Origin: CAZJQT01 sp964548655
GTDB lineage: Bacteria > Patescibacteriota > Saccharimonadia > Saccharimonadales > CAZJQT01
Reading direction: 5' to 3'
DNA: 6,502 bases
NCBI GenBank assembly: GCA_964548655.1
Contig: CAZJQT010000028.1
Span: 1 to 6,502 of the forward strand
Shown: positions 1-4,264 of the stretch, piece by piece
Layout: each line of letters starts with the position of its first letter
Numbering within the stretch: the first letter of the stretch is position 1
Position numbers and translations under genes: made by a program
The notes under the pieces: generated by a model
Databases searched by the model: none
Told to the model about the DNA's origin: nothing
What the model saw: only the letters and a program-made list of their open reading frames with translations

Positions 1-7
1 TTTTATA

Positions 8-28
8 AAGTGGTGCCCTCGGCCACTT
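8..28 (-). other. imperfect hairpin near the left edge
   Basis: On the minus strand AAGTGG (28-23) can pair with CCACTT (13-8), and the inner bases GCC/GGC can pair instead with a small bulge. The run after it is TTATAAAA (9-1 region), not a real U-tract, so it is only a weak terminator candidate for the mraZ transcript or for the structured RNA at 56-223. Bases 1-55 hold no reading frame with a convincing start. Two minus frames stay open to the edge, so the start of a gene beyond the window cannot be excluded. Confidence 0.2.
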
Positions 29-55
29 GTTGACTGCCGAATAGCTGATCTCGAG

Positions 56-223
56 CCACACACTTGCGTCACAACTGCTTGCAAGTGGCCAAGCCACTTG
101 TCCGCATCTGTTCTTGGCGAACTGCTGCGTCAGTTTACTCCGATCTTCACTCGCTGTACCTTATGTACCACTCGTTCAGATCCTCGTAACTTCCTTGCAT
201 TTCATCCAAGCGCAATCGCGTGG
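56..223 (-). ncRNA. structured RNA element, copy 1 (168-nt family)
   Basis: This is the third, most diverged copy of the family also found at 2632-2799 and 3283-3450. Closing helix P1 pairs CCACGCGATTGC (223-212) with GCAAGTGTGTGG (67-56): 11 of 12 positions pair, two of them as G-U, with one A-G mismatch. Hairpin P5 is GTAC/GTAC (168-165 with 159-156). The linker holds CCAAGAA (117-111). P7 has an outer stem at 111-104 with 78-71 (7 of 8 pairs) and an inner 7-bp stem CAAGTGG/CCACTTG (100-94 with 88-82) with loop CTTGG. Core words shared with the 3283 copy include CGAG, GAA-N-GA, TACAG and ATCG, in the same order and within two bases of the same offsets. The G-U pairs work only in minus-strand RNA. 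It begins 45 nt after the mraZ stop on the same strand, so it could be part of the mraZ transcript. Function unknown. Confidence 0.7.
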
Positions 224-268
224 GAGTTCTTTCTTGTTGCTATTGTTTGTTAAGGTTCTGGCCTAAAT

Positions 269-628
269 CTACTTGGCGGTTATACGCCAGTAGAGTCCGA
301 CACTTATGGCGCTTACTTCCCGGTCTATGCCGGCGTAGTCCAATAAGTGCTGCTCAATGGTTATCCGACCCTGCTTGCCGTCCAGCATTGCCTCGGTCTT
401 GCCTGTCCTAAATTGGACATTCAGATCAGCGATGCGTTCGTCAAGAATATCGCCGGCCAGCTTGGCTTCTACCTGCTCATCCCAAACGTGTTTGGGGTAT
501 AGATGCAAATACTTGCCAAAGCCTCTGGTTACAACTGCGCCGCTTGCGAACTTGCCTCGAAGCTCAGGCGGTATTGTTAACCGTCTCTTCTCGTCGAGCT
601 TGCGTTCGAAGTAGTCTATTGTAACCAT
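269..628 (-). CDS. mraZ: transcriptional regulator MraZ
   Basis: MraZ is a ring-forming DNA-binding protein of the AbrB-like fold that controls the division and cell-wall (dcw) cluster, usually as its first gene. The 119-residue product shows the two repeated half-domains. The first has LDEKRRLTIP (residues 11-20, D12-xxx-R16) followed by FGKYLHLYP. The second has DGKQGRITI (83-91), where the usual aspartate before KQGR is a glycine and an aspartate lies one place earlier. It is shorter than the roughly 140-150 residues usual in other bacteria, mainly at the C-terminus. The ATG at 628 fits the family N-terminus; only a weak purine stretch (CTGGG) precedes it. Upstream lie an operator-like repeat array and a long leader with two hairpins. 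The expected next gene, rsmH, is not seen in the remaining 268 bases; a structured RNA lies there instead. Confidence 0.93.
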   Translation of the reverse strand: MVTIDYFERKLDEKRRLTIPPELRGKFASGAVVTRGFGKYLHLYPKHVWDEQVEAKLAGDILDERIADLNVQFRTGKTEAMLDGKQGRITIEQHLLDYAGIDREVSAISVGLYWRITAK

Positions 629-672
629 CCCAGTTGATTTAAGTTAATTAGTGGTTTTTATTTTTTTCCGCG

Positions 673-722
673 CCAGTTGCTTTAACTGGTTTGGTTATCT
701 GTTGGTAGCTATTTTGGCTACC
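673..722 (-). other. two hairpins in the mraZ leader
   Basis: If transcription starts near 736, the mraZ leader is about 108 nt long. It contains GGTAGC/GCTACC (722-717 with 709-704, 7-nt loop) and CCAGTT/AACTGG (689-684 with 678-673, 5-nt loop), followed by an A-rich single-stranded stretch (about 668-653) before the start codon. The second hairpin is followed by A rather than U residues on the transcribed strand, so these are not terminators. They may be simple leader structure. Confidence 0.4.
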
Positions 723-730
723 TACGATTA

Positions 731-777
731 CCCACTAACATGAGCATACTACCCACTATGTCCCACTAGCAAGCACT
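731..777 (-). promoter_or_regulatory. mraZ promoter with phased AGTGGG operator boxes
   Basis: On the minus strand the hexamer AGTGGG occurs three times, at 767-762, 757-752 and 736-731, spaced 10 and 21 nt apart, one and two helical turns. A degenerate AGTGCT lies at 777-772, a further 10 nt upstream. E. coli MraZ is known to bind TGGGN repeats with 5-nt spacers (10-bp period) in its own promoter, which matches this layout. A plausible promoter is embedded: TTGCTA (772-767), 18-nt spacer, TATGCT (748-743). Two boxes then lie between -35 and -10, and the third begins at the predicted +1 (736). Binding there would block RNA polymerase, so negative autoregulation is the likely mode. The repeats are directly visible; the binding is inferred. 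Confidence 0.7.
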
Positions 778-784
778 TTAATCT

Positions 785-813
785 AAAAACTGGCCTGTTT
801 TAGGGTCAGTTTT
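785..813 (-). terminator. probable intrinsic terminator after the small TM protein gene
   Basis: On the minus strand AAAACTG (813-807) pairs with CAGTTTT (792-786), with an inner CCT/AGG extension across a small internal loop, and the 3' arm runs into TTTTT (789-785). It lies about 65 nt after the stop at 878 and upstream of the mraZ promoter, separating the two transcription units. The stem is AT-rich, so its strength is uncertain. Confidence 0.45.
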
Positions 814-877
814 CCACAGTTTTGCCATGATTTTGCGGCTAACACAACATATGGTGTTTTATATAATAGGTCGGGCG

Positions 878-1279
878 CTAATTACCGTCCGGCCGCGCGG
901 AGGTTTTTACCTCTATTTGTGTCTGGCTGTGATCACCCGGTAACTCATTGGGCATCTTTACGGTAATAACGTGTGGATTGCCTCTGTCGGGGTTAAATAC
1001 GCGGTCATTATCCGCGCGAGCGTTGATGGCCACGCCAGCTCCTGCAGCAAGACCAGCTACTGTCACAACGGCTGCAGCTCTTTTCCCTAAAGAATGACGC
1101 TCTGGCTGGCTTTGTTCGTCAGCTTCAGCTTCTTTTCTAGCTTTGTATTCCTGGAAATCAGCACTGCGAGCTTTCGCGTTGTTCTTGGCAATGAAATCAC
1201 CAGCACGAACAGGATGCTTAGCTTCGTAATCTGCGAAAGGTTTGTCTAGTGAAAATAACTTTGGTTTTAGATCACTCAT
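878..1279 (-). CDS. small single-pass membrane protein, unknown function
   Basis: The product of 133 residues has a charged N-terminal half beginning MSDLKPKLFSLDKPF, rich in Lys, Glu and Arg. One hydrophobic Ala/Val/Gly-rich segment follows (about residues 68-86, AAAVVTVAGLAAGAGVAI), then a polar tail. The order suggests a cytoplasmic N-terminus, one membrane span and an exposed C-terminal tail of about 47 residues (...GDHSQTQIEVKTSARPDGN). I do not recognise a family. I chose the ATG at 1279 over an in-frame TTG at 1297 because a near-perfect promoter has its -10 box inside the TTG extension and its predicted +1 exactly on the ATG. The gene therefore appears to be its own unit, read from a leaderless mRNA, and followed by a probable terminator. 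Confidence 0.75.
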   Translation of the reverse strand: MSDLKPKLFSLDKPFADYEAKHPVRAGDFIAKNNAKARSADFQEYKARKEAEADEQSQPERHSLGKRAAAVVTVAGLAAGAGVAINARADNDRVFNPDRGNPHVITVKMPNELPGDHSQTQIEVKTSARPDGN

Positions 1280-1285
1280 GTCGAC

Positions 1286-1314
1286 ATAATAGCACAAGCT
1301 TTATGTTTTGTCAA
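1286..1314 (-). promoter_or_regulatory. strong sigma-70-type promoter for a leaderless mRNA
   Basis: TTGACA (1314-1309, perfect -35) is followed by a 17-nt spacer and TATTAT (1291-1286, five of six -10 matches). The seventh base after the -10 is the A of the ATG at 1279, so transcription probably begins on the start codon. No Shine-Dalgarno sequence is present. The -35 touches the stop codon of the GH1 gene (1315-1317). Confidence 0.8.
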
Positions 1315-2589
1315 TTAACTGGCTTTGGATATATCCTTGATACGGTGAGCCAGCCATTTGGCACTAGGTCGGATGTGCCTAGCCATATTGTGCTTTCTAT
1401 CAACCTCAACTAGGCCGAACTTGGGCCACCAGCCGTAAGCCCACTCAAAATTATCTAATAGACTCCAGTGGAAATAACCGCGCAAGTCAACGCCCTCGCT
1501 AATTGCCCGTTCCATGGCCACAATGGTTTCCTCTAGCCACCAACGCCGATAGTCATCATCTTCATCAGCCACACCATTTTCGGTTACAAAGATTGGCTTC
1601 TTGTACCTAGCCCAAAGTCTAAGTAGTAGCGGGTAAAGCCCTTCTGGTTCCATGTACCAACCCATGTCACTAAGCGGTACTTGTGGATTTTCCTTCTTGA
1701 GCATGCCAGTGTAATAATCCGTAAAGTAGTAGTTAAAGCCTATAAAATCCTGCTGCTTTCTAATGCGACGCAAAAACCACCAGTTCCAAAAGTAGCGCAT
1801 CCACTTCGTAGAAAGCTCATCAAAAAAATTGTGTGGCCGCTTAGCTTGAATATTAACTAGCTGCGGTGCAATCCCAACCTGCAGATTTAGTTTGCGTTTT
1901 TTGAGTATCTTGTAGGCCCGTTTATGTGCCCTTACCAGATTACGGTACGTCCTAAGGAAGCTGGTCCATTTCTTTTCTTGGGGCGGCCACTCGGCCGTTA
2001 CATAACTAAACGAGACATAGACATTAGGTTCATTAAGCGTTATGACGTAATTAAGATCCTCTAAGTATTCTTCGCAGATTTTCTCGACAAGTCGGTCAAA
2101 ATATTTCAGGTTGCGCTTATATTTGAAGGCGCCTTTTTCTGCAAACCAAACCGGCACAGTCCAATGCCAAATATTTAAGAAAGGCTCTAGGCCACGCTGC
2201 CTGAGCTCTTTTATGTAGGTCTTGTAATGTTCGACTTCTTTTTCATCCCACTTGCCTTCTTCGGGCTCTAGGCGTGCCCACTCTATACCAAATCTAAATG
2301 CCGTGAAATTAAGTTCTTTGGCTAGATCAAAATCATCCTTAAAACGGTGGTAATGATCGACGCCTTTACCTGATATGTAGTTGTCTTCATCAGCCGCTTG
2401 GTCTTTGATCTTGTCCCACTTGGGCAGCCAAGCTAGGCGCTGGTGGGCGGTTTGTGCTAGTTCTTTGGCGTGCTGTTTTTCCCACTCCGTCCATTGGTTG
2501 TGGTTACCACCTTCCACTTGATGGCTAGCCGTGCTTACACCCCAAAAAAAATGCTTTGGGAATATACTGTCGTTTTCGTTTTCGTTCAT
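1315..2589 (-). CDS. GH1 family beta-glycosidase (beta-glucosidase-like)
   Basis: Glycoside hydrolase family 1 enzymes cleave beta-linked glucosides, galactosides or related sugars by a retaining mechanism. The 424-residue product carries the full family signature. SHQVEGG has the glycone-binding Gln24, WHWTVP has His142, and TLNEP (184-188) has the acid/base Glu187. FVTENG (335-339) has the nucleophile Glu337, and WSLLDNFEWAYGW (375-387) has the sugar-contacting Glu382 and Trp383. There is no signal peptide, so the enzyme is predicted to be cytoplasmic and to act on imported or internally made glycosides. It is slightly shorter than the usual 440-470 residues but looks intact. The ATG at 2589 follows AGGAG with no spacer and a TATAAT box 9 nt upstream, so the leader is only a few bases long and the AGGAG is unlikely to serve as a standard ribosome site. 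Exact substrate cannot be read from the sequence. Confidence 0.95.
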   Translation of the reverse strand: MNENENDSIFPKHFFWGVSTASHQVEGGNHNQWTEWEKQHAKELAQTAHQRLAWLPKWDKIKDQAADEDNYISGKGVDHYHRFKDDFDLAKELNFTAFRFGIEWARLEPEEGKWDEKEVEHYKTYIKELRQRGLEPFLNIWHWTVPVWFAEKGAFKYKRNLKYFDRLVEKICEEYLEDLNYVITLNEPNVYVSFSYVTAEWPPQEKKWTSFLRTYRNLVRAHKRAYKILKKRKLNLQVGIAPQLVNIQAKRPHNFFDELSTKWMRYFWNWWFLRRIRKQQDFIGFNYYFTDYYTGMLKKENPQVPLSDMGWYMEPEGLYPLLLRLWARYKKPIFVTENGVADEDDDYRRWWLEETIVAMERAISEGVDLRGYFHWSLLDNFEWAYGWWPKFGLVEVDRKHNMARHIRPSAKWLAHRIKDISKAS

Positions 2590-2598
2590 CTCCTAAAC

Positions 2599-2604
2599 AT
2601 TATA
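2599..2604 (-). promoter_or_regulatory. -10 box of the GH1 gene
   Basis: A perfect TATAAT lies at 2604-2599, nine bases before the ATG at 2589, predicting a 5' leader of about 3-5 nt. At a 17-nt spacing the -35 position reads TCATCA (2627-2622), only three matches, so the promoter may be weak or activator-dependent. Bases 2600-2605 (TTATAA) are palindromic, so a divergent start toward the RNA element at 2632 is possible but unsupported by a -35. Confidence 0.55.
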
Positions 2605-2631
2605 ACCCACTAACCTAACTGTGATGACTCG

Positions 2632-2799
2632 GCGCCTTTGCACTTTAGGCTCATGTGCGATTTCTCTTTGAGGAGCGCAAAGAAGCCGTATACACAAATA
2701 CGGTGACTACGCACCGCAAAAGAAAATCGTGCCCTGAACCAAAGAGGCTGGCGGAATCTAATGCTCCGCATTAGAACAGGCCAGCCGGTACAAAGGTGC
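2632..2799 (+). ncRNA. structured RNA element, copy 2 (168-nt family)
   Basis: This plus-strand element fills most of the GH1-VOC gap, antisense to both genes. Closing helix P1 pairs GCGCCTTTG (2632-2640) with CAAAGGTGC (2791-2799), including G2634-U2797. P3 pairs GTGCGATTT (2655-2663) with AAATCGTGC (2724-2732), with two wobble pairs. Inside P3 lie P4 (TCTTTG 2665-2670 with CAAAGA 2678-2683) and P5 (GCCGTAT 2685-2691 with ATACGGT 2698-2704). P7 has GGCTGGC/GCCAGCC (2746-2752 with 2780-2786) and TCTAATG/CATTAGA (2757-2763 with 2769-2775) around loop CTCCG. Compared with 3283-3450 the core is roughly 70 per cent identical by eye, while P1 and P7 are re-sequenced yet still paired. The right end is 5 nt from the VOC gene stop codon. 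Not a family I recognise. Confidence 0.78.
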
Positions 2800-2804
2800 A
2801 GAGA

Positions 2805-3185
2805 TTACATCTGGTTAACGACGTTGAGGATGTTGCCGGCAGGGTCTTTAAACCAAATTGCTTTCAGATCACCCATGACATGTACATCACCTTCCAGCTT
2901 GACGCCTGGGATTGAATCATAGTGTTCCAGCGTGACGCCTTTGGCTTTTAGAGCTTCGGCCACACCAGCTACATCATCTGCATTCCAAGCAGCCGCTGTT
3001 GCCTGATTGGTGCCAGCAAAACCTGACTGATATATAAACAGCTTGCCATCGCCACTCTTATAAGCGACACCGCCATCAGGTGTTTCCATATCAACTTTTA
3101 GACCCAGTGTTTCTTCATAGAACTTTCTAGCTTCGGCCATATCCTTGACGGCCAATACTGCAACTACGCTTTTGTCTCCCAACAT
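2805..3185 (-). CDS. VOC superfamily (glyoxalase/bleomycin-resistance-like) protein
   Basis: The 126-residue product has the paired beta-alpha-beta-beta-beta modules of the vicinal oxygen chelate fold. The first module (about residues 6-55) includes AVKDMAEARKFYEETLGLKV. The second (about 63-126) ends with the typical strand WFKDPAGNILNVVNQ. Family members are usually dimers that bind a metal or small ligand; roles range from glyoxalase I and dioxygenases to drug sequestration. The glutamate often found after GNIL is Asn here and other metal ligands are not obvious, so a binding role or an unassigned enzyme is as likely as glyoxalase activity. It is cytoplasmic. The ATG at 3185 is supported by a good ribosome site. 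Structured RNA elements flank the gene on both sides in the same orientation, 5 nt from its stop and about 98 nt from its start. Confidence 0.88.
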   Translation of the reverse strand: MLGDKSVVAVLAVKDMAEARKFYEETLGLKVDMETPDGGVAYKSGDGKLFIYQSGFAGTNQATAAAWNADDVAGVAEALKAKGVTLEHYDSIPGVKLEGDVHVMGDLKAIWFKDPAGNILNVVNQM

Positions 3186-3191
3186 AGTAAA

Positions 3192-3196
3192 CCTCC
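3192..3196 (-). promoter_or_regulatory. Shine-Dalgarno site of the VOC gene
   Basis: GGAGG lies 6 nt before the ATG at 3185. It is the only well-spaced canonical ribosome site in the window, in contrast to the leaderless-type starts of the neighbours. A TATAAT on the minus strand at 3244-3239 would give a leader of about 47 nt, though no good -35 accompanies it. Confidence 0.75.
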
Positions 3197-3235
3197 GTTA
3201 ATAATTAAATGCTTTTTGAGATTTTGGTTTCTACT

Positions 3236-3264
3236 TTGATTATATTCCCATTAACAAATATTAG
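3236..3264 (+). promoter_or_regulatory. possible promoter for structured RNA copy 3
   Basis: On the plus strand TTGATT (3236-3241), a 17-nt spacer and TATTAG (3259-3264) would start transcription near 3271, about 12 nt before the element. The stretch TTAACAAA-N-A-N-TAG (3251-3264) recurs 30 nt before copy 1 on the minus strand (253-240), with 12 of 14 bases shared. The same zone could also hold the VOC promoter on the other strand. Confidence 0.35.
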
Positions 3265-3282
3265 ATATAAAAACAAAGGCTA

Positions 3283-3450
3283 CTGACCATCGCACTTGAG
3301 TGCCAGGTGCAATTTATCTTCGAGAAGCGGAATGAACTGTATGAAGAAATACAGTGAATGAGCATCGTAGAAGAAAATTGTGCTTGGTGCCAAGAAGCCA
3401 GAAGAGTTCCTAGCTCTGCTAGGAAACGGGCTGGCTGTTGCGATTGTCAG
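3283..3450 (+). ncRNA. structured RNA element, copy 3 (168-nt family)
   Basis: Closing helix P1 pairs CTGACCATCGC (3283-3293) with GCGATTGTCAG (3440-3450), ten of eleven positions, with one C-U mismatch. P3 pairs GTGCAATTT (3307-3315) with AAATTGTGC (3375-3383) and can extend outward through CCAG/TTGG. P5 is ACTGTAT/ATACAGT (3336-3342 with 3349-3355). P7 has AGCCAG/CTGGCT (3396-3401 with 3431-3436) and TTCCTAG/CTAGGAA (3407-3413 with 3419-3425) around loop CTCTG. Relative to copy 2, compensatory changes include G2659-C2728 to A3311-U3379 in P3, and C2687-G2702 to U3338-A3353 in P5. The last 32 nt overlap the 3' end of the NYN gene on the other strand. Copies 2 and 3 are in direct orientation, starting 651 nt apart with the VOC gene between them. 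Confidence 0.78.
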
Positions 3451-4009
3451 GTTTCTTGCGATCGTGATAACGCAGCTGATTGCGTAGTTGGTCCAAGCGC
3501 TCAATATATTTATCGTATTTATTAAACAAGCTTGAGTAGTGTGAACTTGGTGTCAGGATCTTTAAAAGCCGTCCTTTGCCTTCTAGGTATTCAACTAAGC
3601 TGTAGAAATCGCCATCGCCGGATACCAATATTGCCTTGTCGTACTTTGGCATCTCCTTCATAGCCCAGAGCACCAAGTCGGCATCAATGTTACCTTTGAT
3701 TGGTTTTTTGTCTTCACGCTCAGATTTGTCCTCTTTGCCAATTTCGGGTTGAGCCCGCGTCATGTCAAAGGTTGGTTTTAGGACTATCTTGTAGCCGGTT
3801 TCGTGCAGCTGTTTGTACATGTCTTCAAATTCCGGCACGTAACCTATAAACATGTAGGCTACTTCAACGCCGTATTTATCAGCCAGGAATTGGCGGAATT
3901 TGTGCCAGTCCATTTTCCAACCCAACTTTTGGGTACTGACGTTTAAGTTCTGACTATCAATAAACGCAAAGACTCGGGGTTTTCTGTCTGTTAATTGTTC
4001 TTCTGCCAA
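3419..4009 (-). CDS. NYN domain (LabA/DUF88-type) putative RNase
   Basis: NYN domains are PIN-like, metal-dependent nuclease folds, in many cases acting on RNA. The 196-residue product shows FIDSQNL (residues 16-22; acidic Asp18 and Asn21), GNIDADL (106-112; Asp109, Asp111) and the signature VSGDGDF (129-135; Asp132, Asp134), which together supply the expected acidic metal site. Residues 92-105 form a charged loop. The tail after about residue 180 is basic and low in order, and residues 187-196 are encoded within the RNA element at 3283-3450. No ATG is available, so translation probably begins at TTG 4009, preceded by an AAAGG about 10 nt upstream and overlapping the previous gene by 19 nt, which suggests translational coupling. 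The substrate is unknown. Confidence 0.85.
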   Translation of the reverse strand: MAEEQLTDRKPRVFAFIDSQNLNVSTQKLGWKMDWHKFRQFLADKYGVEVAYMFIGYVPEFEDMYKQLHETGYKIVLKPTFDMTRAQPEIGKEDKSEREDKKPIKGNIDADLVLWAMKEMPKYDKAILVSGDGDFYSLVEYLEGKGRLLKILTPSSHYSSLFNKYDKYIERLDQLRNQLRYHDRKKPDNRNSQPVS

Positions 4010-4248
4010 AGTTTTCTTACCTTTCTAAGTAGTAGTGTTGATAATAAATAGCCTATAGCTGGTACAAAAGCCGTGATAAACGGTTTGTTATTTTTAATGA
4101 TTAATAAATAGGTTGCTATTACAGCATACGTCATAACTGCGATTGTGCCACGTCTTATCCAACTGGTTTCCCAGGCTTTGTCTGATTCAACCCTCAAATT
4201 ACGAGCCTCAATCGCCGCTAATCGCTTCTCAGTATCTGACTCAGCCAT
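3991..4248 (-). CDS. small two-transmembrane protein, CPR-type hypothetical
   Basis: The 85-residue product has a charged, helical N-terminal segment (EKRLAAIEARNLRVESDKAWETSW, about 7-30). Two hydrophobic spans follow (about 34-51 and 57-73) with a short KNNKP turn between them, then a basic end. I recall short proteins with this N-terminal pattern and a LLSTL stretch in the second span as widespread in Patescibacteria genomes, but no function is known to me. The ATG at 4248 is predicted to be the first transcribed codon. The gene overlaps the downstream NYN gene by 19 nt, so the two are likely expressed together. Confidence 0.8.
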   Translation of the reverse strand: MAESDTEKRLAAIEARNLRVESDKAWETSWIRRGTIAVMTYAVIATYLLIIKNNKPFITAFVPAIGYLLSTLLLRKVRKLWQKNN

Positions 4249-4254
4249 AGCTTA

Positions 4255-4263
4255 ATCATAACA
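4255..4263 (-). promoter_or_regulatory. extended -10 promoter for a leaderless mRNA
   Basis: TGT-TATGAT (4263-4255) is an extended -10 element. Six bases separate the -10 hexamer from the ATG, so the seventh downstream base is the A of the start codon at 4248, the same geometry as at 1279. No convincing -35 is present, as is common for extended -10 promoters. It overlaps nothing coding, sitting in the 16-nt gap after tyrA. Confidence 0.55.
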
Positions 4264-4264
4264 T

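Noticed and set aside
147..200. A 17-codon minus-strand ORF (MQGSYEDLNEWYIRYSE) after mraZ.
   Set aside because: It lies inside RNA copy 1, has no ribosome site, and its bases are explained by the conserved RNA core shared with 3283-3450.
56..223. RNase P RNA, tmRNA, SRP RNA or tRNA in the space left of mraZ.
   Set aside because: The universal motifs (GAGGAAAGTCC, the tmRNA tag and tRNA-like end, GGTCAGG...GGAAGCAGC, tRNA T-arm) are absent, and the segment is explained as a copy of the repeated element.
656..689. Hairpin beside a T-rich run upstream of mraZ, as an intrinsic terminator.
   Set aside because: On the plus strand the T-run precedes the hairpin, and on the minus strand the hairpin is followed by A residues, so neither orientation gives a terminator.
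1280..1297. Upstream TTG start for the small TM protein gene.
   Set aside because: The -10 box lies within this extension, so it would not be transcribed, and no ribosome site precedes it.
2606..2611. A single AGTGGG beside the GH1 -10 box, as a second MraZ site.
   Set aside because: One hexamer in this length of DNA is expected by chance, and MraZ sites need phased repeats.
2684..2705. Resemblance of AGCCGTAT...ATACGGT to group II intron domain 5.
   Set aside because: There is no second inner stem or GNRA loop, the copy at 3336-3355 loses the resemblance, and no other intron domain is seen.
2632..3450. Integron attC sites, because each element follows a gene.
   Set aside because: attC sites fold as one imperfect hairpin with little internal sequence conservation. 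These elements are branched, 168 nt long, have a conserved core, and lack clear RYYYAAC/GTTRRRY ends. No integrase is in view.
3280..3504. A 74-codon minus-strand frame across RNA copy 3 whose translation looks protein-like near its end.
   Set aside because: The aligned frame in copy 2 has an in-frame TAG, and the differences between copies preserve base pairing rather than amino acids. It also overlaps the NYN gene in another frame.
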